From Phellopilus nigrolimitatus (taxonomy: Eukaryota; Basidiomycota; Agaricomycetes; Hymenochaetales; Hymenochaetaceae), in the NCBI GenBank assembly GCA_021029095.1, contig JAJOHG010000005.1, positions 1-64,000 on the forward strand: 64,000 bases of DNA, read 5' to 3'. Numbering within the stretch: position 1 is the first letter of the stretch; every line of letters begins with the position of its first letter. The translations under genes and the position numbers were made by a program. Positions 46,441-59,627 of the stretch are shown in pieces. The notes under the pieces are model-generated. The model did no database searches, was not told the origin of the DNA, and saw only the letters and a list, made by a program, of their open reading frames with translations.

Positions 46441-47078
46441 AGGGACCTTCAGAGTAGAAACGAAACGCGTTTCCGTTTCCATTTCTGCCCTTACTAGGCA
46501 GGAGCCATTTCTCACTAAGCAAGGTTACTCATCTCAAGTCACGTCTTGTCACAAGAAGCTCGCATTCCCAAACAACTTCGGCGTCTCGGCATTGTCGACC
46601 TCGCTGAGTCAATTTCACCGAGCCGGCGGTCTGTTGTCGCTTAGCTTTGCTTTCTGCAAAGTGCCCACATTATGTAACCTAATATAAAGAAACTATCAAT
46701 TGTGCTAGTCATATGTACCCTACCAGGAGTTGTTAGTACTGAGTAAGTAATCATACTACATACAATTGTGTACTGACATTGTGGTTTGACTTCCTCTGAA
46801 CCTACTTTGCCGAGCCTGCCGAGATCAAGCATCCATGTACATGTAATGTAGGAAACAACCGTGATCTGCCGAGAATGCCGTGTGTCGCTTACCGTTGCCG
46901 AGCTCTGTAGCGAGTGACGGCACGGCCGGGTGCAACGGCTCAACGCGACGATCCTCCAGATACTTAGTTTGGTAGTAACAGCCGTGTAACGCGCTCGTCT
47001 TACGTGAGAAACGACCCCTGCCTAATAAGGGCAGAAGTGGAAACGGAAACGCGTTTCGTTTCTACTCTGAAGGTCCCT
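46441..47078. mobile_element. MITE with about 75-bp inverted repeats in a shared promoter region
   Basis: Left end AGGGACCTTCAGAGTAGAAA from 46441; right end is its reverse complement, ending at 47078. The arms match with few differences over about 75 bases, to CTCAC near 46513. Flanks read ATT on both sides, or TA if the ends start at GGGACC. The arms contain the palindrome GAAACGCGTTTC. Interior noncoding. It fills almost all of the gap between DHX35 and the UMP/CMP kinase gene. Confidence 0.85.
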
Positions 47079-47150
47079 ATTCAATTCACCATCGCCAACT
47101 TTACATAAGCACATTGGTATCTGCGCCTGCAGTTGCCAACACCTAAACAA

Positions 47151-48054
<904 letters not shown>

Positions 48055-48100
48055 GCTGTAAATTCAAGAAAATGGTTATAAATGCATGCCCATTTTCTGG

Positions 48101-49392
48101 CTAGACATAAATTCGGAAGCTCAAGTCCCCTGCCTTCAATATGCTGCAAGTCGCCTTTCCCCCGGTTCCAATTTTCCAGATCGATCCATCAGCACAAAGC
48201 AGCTGTGCAGCTTCATCGCAATGTTTCTACATATTCCGAAATTGTCGAGTTAGACATGAACTTACGCATAAAGTAAGCGACGTACAGGAACCCAATCCCA
48301 ACCACCGCATCGCACGTATTCGACGACACTACGAAGGCTTTTTTCACCTTCGCTTATCGTTCCGTCATTGGCATACCCAAGCATGATATGAGCGCCGGCT
48401 CTATACGCTGCTCCCAACACCAAACCCGTCTTCTCTGAAAAGCTCGTACGGCCCTGCTCAGAATCCTCGGGCTTAGTGGGGTCACGAGCTGGCCTGATGA
48501 TCACGATATCCATCGAACCGACCTCTGGCCGAAATTCAGAGTGCAGAGGCGAGATGATGAAAGACGGCTCGAGGCGATCAACATTAACTGTAGAAAGAAA
48601 ATATGCAAACGGGCCCTCCATAGTAAACTGTGTTGAATGAGTTTCGTCGCCCGTATATCGTACGAATTTATTCTCTCGATAATCATACATTGACACGTCT
48701 CCTCCTTCCGTTGGTCGGAATATAACATCACTATGGTACCACCTGGTGATGTTATTACTCGCTGCGATCTTGAAGCGACTGAGATCCGGTATGTCACTTC
48801 TCAGATTCTCGGAGTCGTAAAGAATAGATGCATGTAAGGATGTCGAAGTCACGACGGCAGAAAAAACAGTTGCCATATATGCATCGGAAGATCGAATGAC
48901 AGTCTTGGCTATGGTAAGAGGTGCCAGATTTTGGCGATTTTCGATCAGCGAAATTAGGGATTGTAATTTGTACGTCGCGGAGTCCCGCTCGGATTGGACT
49001 GGTGGAAACAGCGAAGAATATAGTGCGTTGGCTGTCCCATTAGGTACGAGAGCGATTGAGAGCATTATAGGGCGCTGGAAGGTTGCGTATCCCACGCTGT
49101 GGACAGCATTGACAATCTCGTGCAAAGTCCCATCTCCACTGGAGAGAATTAAGGATACAGCAGTATATTTCTTGTGTTCGTCCAGGAATCTGAGAACCTC
49201 TTCGCCCGCGTGCCCAGGTGCATTTGTCACCACAGTTTTGCTGATAGATAGGCCGTGGTCCGCGAGAAGGGGAATAACATGTTCCTGGACGAAAGACTGT
49301 CCTCTTTCATCACCGCACTTAGGATTTGAAATGAGGAGGAGAGGGCTGGACATGGCGGCGTTCAATGGCAGCCCTACATGCTGGTAAGTCAA
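48101..49392 (-). CDS. sphingoid-base/diacylglycerol kinase family lipid kinase
   Basis: Catalytic domain near the N-terminus: PLLLISNPKCGDERGQSFVQ, the nucleotide-binding loop ILSSGDGTLHEIVNAVHSVG, and IALVPNGTANALYSSLFP. The C-terminal lobe follows, with FAYFLSTVNVDRLEPSFIIS, VGSMDIVIIRPARDP and YVRCGGWDWVP. A probable final intron (GTACGT ... GCACAG, about 48297-48198) joins WVP to LLCADGSIWKIGTGGKA and a stop at 48101-48103; without it the frame ends at RRLLYA (48262). The ATG at 49392 (MTYQHVGLP) or the ATG at 49353 (MSSPLLLISN) may start it; the second looks more natural. Likely phosphorylates long-chain bases; a diacylglycerol or ceramide substrate is also possible. Confidence 0.8.
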
Positions 49393-49483
49393 TCATGATT
49401 CATGAATAAGGAAGGCAAATGGTCACGTGTTCACGTACTGAAAGCCGAAGGTGCGGCGGCCGCACGTGTAATTTACTGTAAGT

Positions 49484-51014
49484 ATGCTAAGGGCTTGTAT
49501 GTTACTACCACTTTGTCGTACCCCACTAGCAGTGGTTCAACTCAGAACATTTTGTAAAATGTCAACACCGAGGGCGCCATCTTTCATTGGTTTCCATTTG
49601 GCACTCATACAGCTCGGCCAGATTAGCGCTGACAAGGCAAATAATCTCTGTCATGCCAGAGATATGATACTTAAAGCCGCCAGTGGTGATAACGGCAAGC
49701 ACCCGAAGCCAGACCTCGTTGTCCTTCCGGTCAGTCGTAATAAGTTTTGCCATCTCTCCGTTTTTTTATGTAACTATTTTCTCGTTAGGAGTGTTTCAAC
49801 TCTCCATATGGTCATGTACACTTTCCAAACTACGCAGAGACGATTGACTTCGTTCCTGGGCAAGCATATGATGTCTCCTCTAGCCGGAGTGAAAGCGTCA
49901 AGATGCTCTCCAATGTAGCAAAGGAGAGCGGTACTTGGTTGATTGGGGGTGAGTCTGATGTATGGCGCAGCGAAGTGAGACGTAAAACCTCCCAAACTAG
50001 GATCCATTCCTGAGCGCGATTCATCGGATCCCAATAAACTATACAACACAACTACTGTTTATTCACCACAAGGTATGATGTATGAAGCATACCTTGGAAG
50101 AACATTACACTAATGTTCCATAAAAGGGGATATGGTTGCCATGCACCGGAAAGTCCACCTATTCGATATCAATATTCCGGGCAAGATCACCTTCATGGTA
50201 TGAGATTGGTGCTGTTTGGAAATATCTTGTCTCATAAGATGAAAGGAAAGCAAAACTCTGACGGGAGGTTCCTCTTTGAATTATTTTGACACTGGTACAA
50301 CTTTTCTTTTTCTTTTTTTAAAGCTGTCCGGAAGAATCTTACGGATGATTAAGAGTTTGCACGCATTGGTTTGGGTATATGCTATGATATTCGATTTCCT
50401 GAAATGGCGATTATTGCTGCGAGAAAAGGCAAACAAGTCCAATGTTGCTTGCGCTTTGTCTAACGAATACTTTCAGGCGCACATGTTATGATTTATCCAG
50501 GAGCTTTCAATTTGACCACCGGACCAATGCATTGGGAGCTCCTTCAAAGAGCAAGGTTAGTCGCATCAACCCGTGATTTCTTTGCCTTATCCCAGCTTTC
50601 TCCCAGGGCTTTAGATAACCAGATTTTTGTCTCGACGTGCAGTCCAGCCCGAGATATGACAGCAGGCTATCATGCAGTAAGTTGATGCTCTCAGTCATCA
50701 TGCGTGTGTGCTTTCTCACGAATCTATCTTCTTCCAGTGGGGGCACTCTTCGGTCGTCGATCCTATGTAAGACCTTTTTTGCTTCTTCGTGCAATAGAAA
50801 TGAATTTGGGACAGGGGTAAAGTCATTGCAAGCACCGAAGAAGAGGAAGACATTGTTCATGCATTCATCGGTCAGTCAGAACACGCTGCCGATTAGTCTT
50901 GACGACACAGCTCACAGTTTGACAGACCCAGAGATATATGCAGAGGCCCGTGCGGGTATCCCGGTGACACGTCAACGCCGTTTCGATGTGTATTGCGATG
51001 TCAGCGCCACTTAG
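49484..51014 (+). CDS. NIT2: omega-amidase / nitrilase-superfamily protein (Nit2 type)
   Basis: Nit2 hydrolyses 2-oxoglutaramate and 2-oxosuccinamate. The Glu-Lys-Cys triad is visible: E in the exon [17 protein letters not shown] after DLVVLP, K in [18 protein letters not shown] in [15 protein letters not shown] (assembled over an intron near 50340-50400). Other exons: [85 protein letters not shown] and the end [15 protein letters not shown], stop 51012-51014. At least eight introns. ATG 49559 ([20 protein letters not shown]) gives the conserved core; ATG 49484 would add a basic leader ([20 protein letters not shown]) that could target mitochondria, so both forms are possible. Confidence 0.9.
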
Positions 51015-51247
51015 TATGGACGAATAGTCCTGTACAAATGTATAGAGTAAAATTGAATAAAAGGAGATCGTTGTTACTGTATCGAGAAGGATGTGGCGCA
51101 GATACCGCGAAGATTCTGGTAGTTTCCATCTCGGCGTGCTGTCCAAAAACACTGCTTCGCCCTTGTTTTCCTTCCAACGCTCACCCTTACTTTCTTCGTT
51201 GTCTACCGTCTTTGCCGTCTCCCCGTCCCTGCCGATACTTACAGGCG

Positions 51248-52738
51248 ATGGTCAAAGAAACGTATGTCTTGTTTGCTTTTTGGGGGCGAACTCGGCTTAT
51301 GCTTTGTATGCAGGAAATATTACGATTTGCTAGATTGTTCCGCTGACGCGTCCGAACCGGACCTCAAAAAGGCCTATCGCAAGAAGTGCGTATGCTCTTT
51401 TTTGTTTGTGCATTTGCTTGACTACGGACTTCATGCAGGGCTTTGAAGTTGCATCCAGACAAGGGTGGTGATCCTGAACTGTTCAAGGAGGTGACGCATG
51501 CGTATGTTTGAAATTTCATACTGGAATAGTTTTGTCTTCATAATACAAACATCAGATACGAGATTCTCTCCGATCCCGAAAAACGTGGCATATACGATGC
51601 ACGGGGTGAGGCGGGTTTAAATGAACAAGGTGGACTTGGAGGAATGGATCCGCAGGTGCGCCACTATGATATACACCCTATATGCCGAATGTCTAATCTA
51701 ATTACGCATTCACTATAAAGGACCTTTTCAGTCAATTGTTTGGCGGCGGCGGCGGGTTCTTCGGAGGACCTTCAGCTCGACCTTCTGGTCCTCGTAAAGG
51801 AAAGGATCTCGTCCATCGCGTACATGTCACCCTCGAGGATCTTTACAAAGGCAAGACTACCAAGCTTGCGCTGACGCGAAACGTCATTTGCTCAAAGTGC
51901 AGTGGCCGTGGGGGCAAGGAGGGAGCCGTACGGACGTGCAGCCCATGTAACGGTCGCGGTGTCCGTATGATTGTGCGTCAAATGGGTCCCATGATCCAGC
52001 AGATTCAACAGCCATGTAACGAATGCAGCGGGACGGGAGAGATTATAAACCACAAGGACAAGTGTAAAACTTGCAATGGCAAGAAGACTATCCAGGAGAA
52101 GAAGATGCTGGAAGTGCACGTTGACAAGGGTATGAAGGGTGGGCAGCACATTACCTTCGCAGGCGAGAGCGATCAAGCACCTGGCTCCATACCTGGAGAC
52201 GTCGTCATTGTCATTGAGGAGAAGACGCACGATCGGTTTAAACGCCAGGATACTACATTGTGGACGGAGGTTGATATCGATCTTCTAACCGCTCTGGCTG
52301 GTGGTCAATTCGCTATCAAGCACCTTGACGATCGCGTTCTGGTTGTGACCGTTGTGCCTGGCGAAATCATCAAAGAAGGTGCGTGTTAAAAATGATTTAT
52401 GGCATGAAGACTCGTCCTAATTCCGTATCCGCGCAGGGCAAATGAAAGTCATCACCGGTGAAGGCATGCCTTCTCAACGTCACCACGAACATGGCGATTT
52501 GTTTGTCAGGCTTCACGTCAATTTCCCCGACGCCCTCGATCCTCAAGCCTTCCCTCTCCTTGAACGTGCTTTACCGCCTCGGAAGCCGCTACCAAAATTC
52601 GACAAGCATGCGCTTATTGAAGAAGCTACTTTGGGCGACTTAACTGCACGTCAGCAGCAGGAGCAGTCGCACAGAGATCCTGATGCTATGGATGAAGACG
52701 AGGGGGGTGAGCCTAGAGTGCAATGCGCACAGCAATGA
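51248..52738 (+). CDS. type I DnaJ (Hsp40) co-chaperone, Ydj1-like, with CaaX end
   Basis: Stimulates Hsp70 ATPase and delivers clients. Start ATG 51248 (MVKET), then exons with YYDLLDCSADASEPDLKKAY, the J-domain HPD in LKLHPDKGGDPELF, and YEILSDPEKRGIYDARGEAG. A Gly/Phe stretch follows (LFGGGGGFFGGPSA), then client domain I with four CXXCXGXG-type zinc motifs (CSKCSGRG, CSPCNGRG, CNECSGTG, CKTCNGKK) and domain II (VITGEGMPSQRHHEHGDLFV). It ends in CAQQ, a CaaX-type farnesylation signal as in yeast Ydj1 (stop 52736-52738). Five or six introns, most in the J-domain part. The second motif reads CSPCNGRG and the fourth CKTCNGKK, a small departure from the consensus. Confidence 0.93.
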
Positions 52739-52926
52739 TGTATATATGTGTTTGTTTTATCCCGGCATTCATCAGAATTTTGCTTCTCGCGGTTGCTTGG
52801 TTCTCAGAGCAATCGTAACTTACGTGGCAATGTATCCTGTTCGAAAGAAGCAATTTGGCTTACAGAGTGGGGAAACGTGCAGTCCATGATTTTAAGCAGG
52901 ATACAGTTATACATGTGGTCTAGGTA

Positions 52927-53686
52927 TCAGTCCCAGCGCGTCTGATTGGCCAAAAAAATCTAGTGTTTCTGAACAACCCAATCGAAAAATAAATTTCACG
53001 TACCACAGGATTTGCTTTGAATGCTTCATAAGCTTGTCGATTGAAGAAACTGACCTCTACCTCATTTTCTACTCGAACAAAATATTTTACTAATTAGCCC
53101 GAGTGACACCGAAAGCAATCAACACCGAGACCCACCAAATCCAACTTCCGCCAGCGTCCTAGAGCCGTCTTCGAGGATCCATTCGTCGTGGTCCAGATTG
53201 ATTATGAGGTTCGTCGTCTAGACCAGCTACGTTGCAGTAGAGATTCTAAGACACGATAACATTACGGGAAACTTCTTACCTTGGCTCCATGAGCCTTGGT
53301 GTATAACTTGAGGGTATCTATCTTGATGGTACTTTTGGCTTGACGCGAATGATACAGAGTTGAAGCTCACCTAAAGCTCGACTCTCGTCATCAGTATCAA
53401 CAAGAGTGCGATATGGTTTCCACCCGGCTTGTGTCTGAATGGCTAGGACCAAGTACATCGACTAGTTGAGGAAAGAAGCTATATGTGCGGGATAAAGCCA
53501 GAGCAGACCTTGGCGAGCAAGCTGCCCCAGCTTGCTGACCGTGGTGGTCTCAAGGTCGACATCATGCAGAATCAGGCCCTTTTCTGTGCGGAATTCGAAT
53601 GACTTGATGATTCGCACAGTGATGGTTGCCGATGTCTTTGGTTTTGTTAGGTTTGTCAACACGTCTGAGGTGTCGTCGGAGGCCAT
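52927..53686 (-). CDS. UPF0538 (C2orf76-like) family protein
   Basis: Start ATG 53686-53684 gives MASDDTSDVLTNLTKPKTSA, followed by TITVRIIKSFEFRTEKGLIL and HDVDLETTTVSKLGQLARQ. Later exons: QTQAGWKPYRTLVDTDDESR, DTLKLYTKAHGAK, TNLIINLDHDEWILEDGS with RTLAEVGF, then NEVEVSFFNRQAYEAFKANP. The order and the ending F(N)xxxYxxFKANP are those of the small conserved eukaryotic family UPF0538, which resembles a ubiquitin-like fold; its function is not known. If the last intron is not removed the frame stops at 52927-52929. Convergent with the DnaJ gene, and divergent from the beta-glucosidase gene with a 381-base gap that holds no recognised gene. Confidence 0.82.
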
Positions 53687-54067
53687 ACTTGTATGAAAAT
53701 ATCAAGCTGCTATGGCGGATGAAGTCAACCGGCCAAAGATAGCAGACTAGTCGGACTATCTGCGCGGTCATGTGAGCTATGTAACGAGCCGAGTAGCCTG
53801 CTATAGCCTACGAACAATGTACATGTACATTTTACCGTTCTTTTCTCAAAGAAAAATGGACTTTATCATCAAGTCGGGACTGTGTTCTTTCTTTGCATGT
53901 AGTATAGCAGCCGAATGGAAATAGGATGCAAAGCAGAACGTGAGAGTTCTCCTTGGCCTGGTAAGGACGACTACCGAAGTTTTACCTTCTGCCAGCGTAT
54001 ACTTGAACAGCGCTGTCCTCGCTCTCAGGTATGTGCGCCCATCTTCTCTCGTTCATCCCCTGCCATT

Positions 54068-57000
54068 ATGTCGCATTTCCTTGACGCCAATATCCCAGAA
54101 CTTATCAAAAAACTTTCCATAGATGAAAAGATCCAGCTTCTCAGCGCACCCGACTGGTGGAACACGAGTGCTATCAAAAGGCTCGATATTCCCGCAGTGC
54201 GCATGAGTGACGGTCCCAATGTAAATTGAACAATCATTGTGAAGCATTATATTTACTGACCTCCTCTTCCCTAGGGAGTGCGAGGCTCGTCCCATTTCGT
54301 TGTTACTCCTGCCCAATGCCTTCCTGTAAAACAGTTCTCCGTTTTCTTGTTTTGTTTTTGTTTTTCGAAGCCTCCACGACCTGATAGATATGTTTTATCT
54401 TATTTTAAAGTGCGCAACTGCCCTTGGATCAACGTTCGATCCTGACCTCATCTTTAAAGTCGGAGGGTTTCTTGCAGCTGAAGCGAAGGTCAAGTCTTCG
54501 GTGATTCTACTTGCTCCAACTTGCAATATCCAGCGCTCCCCGCTTGGTGGGCGTTCGTTTGAGTCGTTCTCCGAGGACCCTACCCTCTCTGGTAGGTCAT
54601 TTCGCCCGGCGTTTGTTCTTGCAATTTCTTCTTCTTCACGAAATCAGTTCTTTGATATATTCCAAAATCGCAGGCATACTGGCTGCGGCGTATGTCAACG
54701 GAGTACAAGCTCGTGGCGTAGCTGCTACAATCAAACATTTCGTCGCGAATGATCAAGAGCACGAGCGAACGGCAGTAGACTCTGTTGTTTCTGAGCGAGC
54801 CTTGAGAGAGATTTATCTTTATCCGTGAGCACTCCTAGGCTCAGGCCATCTTACTTTAAGCATTTGAGTGGATAGTATATTAATATCCTCTTAGATTCAT
54901 GCTGGCACAGAAACACGCCAAGCCATGGGCGTTTATGACATCGTTAGCTATTCGTGTATGCTTTTGCCTTCTATGTTGTTAATGTGTTAATGACTTAGGT
55001 ATGGTCGGATTGACGGCGTCCATTGCTCAGAGAATCGGCGTTTGTTGAATGACATTCTCCGGAAGGAATGGGGGTTTGACGGTTTGGTCATGAGCGATTG
55101 GTGAGTGTACGCAGAAAATTGTTTAAGTTAGACATGATGTTTATTCACTGGGTTTAGGTATGGAACCTACAGTGTCGACCTTGCTATAAAGGCTGGACTA
55201 GATTTGGAGATGCCAGGACCTCCCAGGTGGCGGACACCTTTACTTATAAACCATTGTTTATCAGCACAGAAAGTTCTGGTCAAAGATATCGATGACCGTG
55301 CGGCCACCATCCTTTCCTTCGTTCAGAAGGTCGCTCGAAAGAATGTTGATATCGTTTACGGCGACGGCACCGAACAGACTCACGACTCGCCCGAGGCTCG
55401 GCAGTTCTGCAGGAAGCTGACTGCAGAGACGATCGTCTTGTTGAAGAACGAAGGAAACCTCCTTCCTATCCACGCAAATAGAGCAAAAAAGATTGCTGTC
55501 ATCGGTCCACACGCGAAAGCGTCCGTCATTTCGGGAGGCGGCTCAGCTGCCCTCAAGCCAACCTATGTCATTACTCCTTGGGATGGCATACTTGAAAACG
55601 TTCCGTCTGGAATAGATATCGAATACGCCGAAGGGTGCCAAGGTATGTCCTTCTTTCGACGTCGAAAAATATGATTGTTGTTCAATCTTGATCGTCAAGC
55701 ATACAAATACCTACCGACCTTAGAGTCAAACCTCACGACTCCGAAGGGCGAGCCTGGGTGGCTCTGTACATTTTATCAGACGGATGATCAGGATAACCTT
55801 ACGGATGCTGTCGAGGAATTTGTCTTAAATGACACAAAAGTGAGGCTGAACGATTCTATACCGAAGAGTTTGGGAGAAAGGTGGGGTATGAAGCTTCGAG
55901 GAATATTATCCGTTACGAAAGACATGCCGTTCGAGCTCGGTATTGCCGTTGCTGGTAATTATTGCGATTTTTTCCCTCTTTAAACTGCTAAAAGTCAGAT
56001 TCATAGGCCGTGCTAAGTTGTACGTTGACGGGAAGCTTTTCGTCGACAACTGGAGCAAACAAAGGCCGGGAGATTTTTTCTACGGGTAAGGACATTGTTT
56101 CATCACCAGGGCTGTCGTTTGGATACTTTCAGCAGACAAGGAACCGTGGAGGAGAAAGCGACTATCAATTTATTTACTGCAAAGCCGGTCGACGTCGAAG
56201 TGATCTATATTTGCACGTCACTTCAGTCCGATCCAGAAGACGACGACGTCGGGAAGCGAGTGGCCCAGCCAGCTCTCATGCGTGGTCTCGTGAGTAGCAT
56301 CTTCTGTGCTTTTCGGATTAAGATCGATTTCTCCTAATAGCGTCTCGGCGGAGCGGAGAAACTTGACGAGGAGAAAGCAATCGGCGACGCCGCCAAGCTT
56401 GCTAGCGACTCGGATATCGTCGTCGTCGTCGGTGGCCTGATGCTTGAATGGGAGAGCGAAGGCTTTGACCGACCAACGCTGGCTCTTCCTAGACGCCAGG
56501 ATGATCTGATTGCTGCTGTTGCGAATGCGAACCCCAATACTGTCGTTGTGCTTCAGGCAGTAAGAACATTAGTCTTAAAAGCTTGCGATTTATTCTTATC
56601 CACGCTTTTCCAGGGCTCAGCCGTCGCAATGCCCTGGGTCGACCGGGTCAGAGGGGTGATTCAAGCATGGTATTCTGGAAATGAGGCTGGAAACGCTATC
56701 GCGGACATTCTCTTTGGAAAAATAAATCCATCAGGAAAGTTGCCGCTTACCCTACCCATTCGTATCGAGGACGTCCCATCCTATCTCAGCTTCGGAAGTG
56801 AAAATGGCAAGGTTGTATACCGTGAAGATCTTTTTGTTGGTTACAAGCATTACCAGGCTCGGAAGATCAAACCACTTTTCGCTTTCGGGTCAGTTTTTTT
56901 TATTTTTATCGGTCCTATCTGCGTATTGAGGTTTTTCTTTTCTTTTCTTTTTCTTTCTTTCTTTCTTTCTTTTTTGAAGGCATGGATTGTCATACACAAC

Positions 57001-57385
57001 TTTTGAGTTGACGGATCTCAAGCTTTCTACATTTTCTGCAACAGATGCTTTCTTCTATGCAGAGGTATCAGTTGAAGTCAAGAACACAGGCAACGTCCCT
57101 GGTTCGGAAGTCATTCAGCTTTACATAACTTTTCCGGAAAACGGGACCACCACTCCTGATCTTCAACTCAAGGGCTTTGCAAAACTCCATGATATTCCAC
57201 CTGGCTCAAGTAAGACGGCTACGATAAAACTCGACAAGTATGCAGTATCCTTTTGGGATTGCCCTAGCGAGACATGGAGAGCGGTGGAAGGCGTGTACGG
57301 GATCCACATTGGTACGAGTAGCGATAATCTTTCGCTGGAGGACTCTTTCAATTTGACAAGCAATCTCGTTTGGACGGGTTTGTAA
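54068..57385 (+). CDS. GH3 beta-glucosidase with PA14 insert, probably intracellular
   Basis: Hydrolyses terminal beta-D-glucosyl residues. Start ATG 54068 gives [20 protein letters not shown] without a signal peptide. GH3 N-domain: [63 protein letters not shown], and the nucleophile Asp in [16 protein letters not shown]-domain: [27 protein letters not shown]14 insert from [11 protein letters not shown] to [14 protein letters not shown] precedes [18 protein letters not shown], which probably contains the acid/base Glu. A fibronectin-III-like end runs from [13 protein letters not shown] to NLVWTGL, stop 57383-57385. More than ten introns. Domain order matches intracellular fungal GH3 enzymes. 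Ordinary full length. Confidence 0.92.
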
Positions 57386-57529
57386 AGTGTGCTTAGATGT
57401 TGAAGATATGGAAGTAGGATGAACAGCCTGAAGTTATCGATGTAAACATTCTTGTACGTTGAATAAAGCACCAGGTTTAATAGAATACAAGCTGTAAACG
57501 TGTCATGGCCGACAAACAACGTCTTCGCT

Positions 57530-58549
57530 TTATACGTTTTTTACGATTAGCAGTTTACAGCCGTCTTCTACTTCCTCTGATAAAGGTTTATCGTATGCTA
57601 AAGAAGACCTTCGTTGATCATCTTCGGGTAGTTCTTTCAGCAATTGCCATATCTTCATAAACAAAACATTAACATTAAAAAAAAAACGTATCTTGAAGTT
57701 CTCACATTCGATGACGAGACAGCCAGTCGCTGCTGGAGTAAGTCGAAAGCTCTCCCTGTTGATATTGTCTAAGAATGGTCAGGGAAAACCTAGAAGGAAT
57801 TCGGACTAGCTTCCAGACCTTGCAAAACCAGAACACTTTGTACGCATCTGTATTGGCAAGCTTCACTTGAACGTAAATCCGTTCTGACATATCGATTGGC
57901 GCGCGGTCCGTCTTTAAGTCTCCTGGTAAAGCCGATTGACGCATCTTCATCCACTGGATCTTGCGCATCTGCTCGGACTTCTTTTCGTTTTTTGCTGTTT
58001 TGAGCGTCAAGGCAGGAGAGGACGTGGGCGATACAGATGAAGGTTTGCTTTCAGCGGATTGGGAAGAAAAGTATTTGGCTAGCAGAGCCTTTGCAGCTTC
58101 ATTCCTGGGAGCCACAGAAGTCATCGAGCCTGGACAGGAGTGGCTGGTTGGAAACCGATGTCTGGAATGAAAAACAAAACCCCCACCATAATGTTTTTAA
58201 AGAAGAGTCGAATACAAAGTGCTTACTCTGCACAAAAGGATCGGGAACACTGTATGCAGACGGCCGGTACCCGACCAGTTCTGTCTGCGGAATTTGCTAC
58301 CCGAGATTCTAAACTCGGTTTCGAGCATTCTTCGAGAGAACAGAGTGCAGTTTCGCGCTTCTTCCTGTCTGCAGAGTCGTCGACAGTGATAGGTTCGACG
58401 GGGGTGTTCTCTACGTATGAACAATTGTGCAAGTCCGGAAAGACATGCTGTCTGCAAAAGAGCTGGTCGCAACGGCACCTTATAGGTAGCAAGTCAAGTT
58501 CGTTGCAATCCTTGCGCGCGCAATGCGCTCCGATGACCGGCAAGTCCAT
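57530..58549 (-). CDS. CUZ1: AN1 zinc-finger protein with ubiquitin-like end (Cuz1/ZFAND1 type)
   Basis: Start ATG 58549-58547 gives MDLPVIGAHCARKDCNELDL. First AN1 finger: CARKDC ... RCRCDQLFCRQHVFPDLHNC. Second: CSLEEC ... CIQCSRSFCAE, an intron, HRFPTSHSC. A charged linker (KTAKNEKKSEQMRKIQWMKM) precedes a ubiquitin-like part: IYVQVKLANTDAYKVFWFCK, an intron, TISTGRAFDLLQQRLAVSSS, an intron, IWQLLKELPEDDQRRSSLAY and DGCKLLIVKNV, stop 57530-57532. All zinc ligands are present. Family members bind Cdc48 and the proteasome and protect against arsenite and heat. Divergent from Vps2 with about 100 bases between starts, so the two may share a promoter. Confidence 0.85.
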
Positions 58550-58652
58550 TATCGACGTCGGTCAATTCGAAGTGGCACGAGCCGAGAAAGGAAGGCCGTG
58601 CATGCACACATGGTCCGCTCGTGACGCGAGTCGAGCTCTGCGCATCTTAACC

Positions 58653-59627
58653 ATGAATCTCATCGTACGTCCACCCAATTTTTGGTGGCAACTCATTTGT
58701 CGACGCCATCCCTTCATCAAAAGGAAACTTTGTTTGGAAGACCCGTGTCTCCTGCAGAAAGGCTCCGACAACATCAACGCTCCCTGGCTAAAGCCCAACG
58801 GGAATTGGATCGGGAGCGAGGAAAACTCGAACAACAGGAAAAGAAGCTCATAATGGATATTAAGAGGAGTGCCAAGTCTGGCCAAATGGTAACCGACGTC
58901 CTCTGTTCTCAAAGTGATTGTGCGCATTGATTAAAGTATTCGCCAGAATGCATGCAAAGTCATGGCGAAAGATCTCGTTCGGACCCGGAGATACGTCCAG
59001 AAATTCTATCAGATGAGAACTCAACTCCAAGCGGTCAGTTTGCGGATACAGACGCTACGTAGTAACCAACAGATGGCAGACGCCATGCGAGGAGCCACTC
59101 GCGTAAGTGCTTAAACCTTTCATATATGGCATTCGCCGCGCTAATGGTTCTGTCAAGGCGATGGGAGCCATGAACAAGGGTTTGAATTTACCGGGAATAC
59201 AGCGCATTATGAATGAGTTCGAAAAGGAGAGCGCAACGATGGATATGAAAGAAGAAATGATGTCGGATGCCGTAGATGATGTTATGGACGATGAGGCCGA
59301 GGATGAGGAGGAGGAGGGTGACAAAATCCTGAAAGAGGTACTTGATGAGATTGGTGTTGACATATCTCAACAGGTTGGTTAATTCGCCATGCACGAACTG
59401 TTATAATTGCTGAGAGACTATTTTCCCAGCTTGTCGAGGCACCATCAGGCTCGTTGACATCCCCGTTCGCAAACACAAGGCAAGCGGTCGCCATAGGAGA
59501 ATCGGAAGGGCCTGTTTCTTCTGGGAAAGGCACCGGTGAAGAAAAACAGTCAGGTGCGGGTGAAGGCGGAGTCTTGTCCGATGAAGATGCTTTACAGGCT
59601 CGATTAGATGCTCTTAGACGTGGATGA
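58653..59627 (+). CDS. VPS2: ESCRT-III subunit Vps2 (CHMP2)
   Basis: Forms membrane-remodelling filaments with Vps24 on endosomes and recruits Vps4. The first exon is only four codons (MNLI, 58653-58664). An intron 58665-58723 leads to ETLFGRPVSPAERLRQHQRS, the signature CHMP2 opening. Then come the basic helices LAKAQRELDRERGKLEQQEK and KKLIMDIKRSAKSGQM, an intron, MAKDLVRTRRYVQKFYQMRT, AMGAMNKGLNLPGIQRIMNE, the acidic regulatory helices (MSDAVDDVMDDEAEDEEEE) and the C-terminal MIT-interacting helix DEDALQARLDALRRG, stop 59625-59627. Complete, with about four introns. It is convergent with COG4 across 275 bases that hold no recognised gene. Confidence 0.95.

Noticed and set aside
53915..54229. 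Open frame upstream of the GH3 gene as a separate gene or signal-peptide exon
   Set aside because: It is in another frame from MSHFLDAN, has no hydrophobic signal, and overlaps the true first exon; more likely 5' untranslated sequence.
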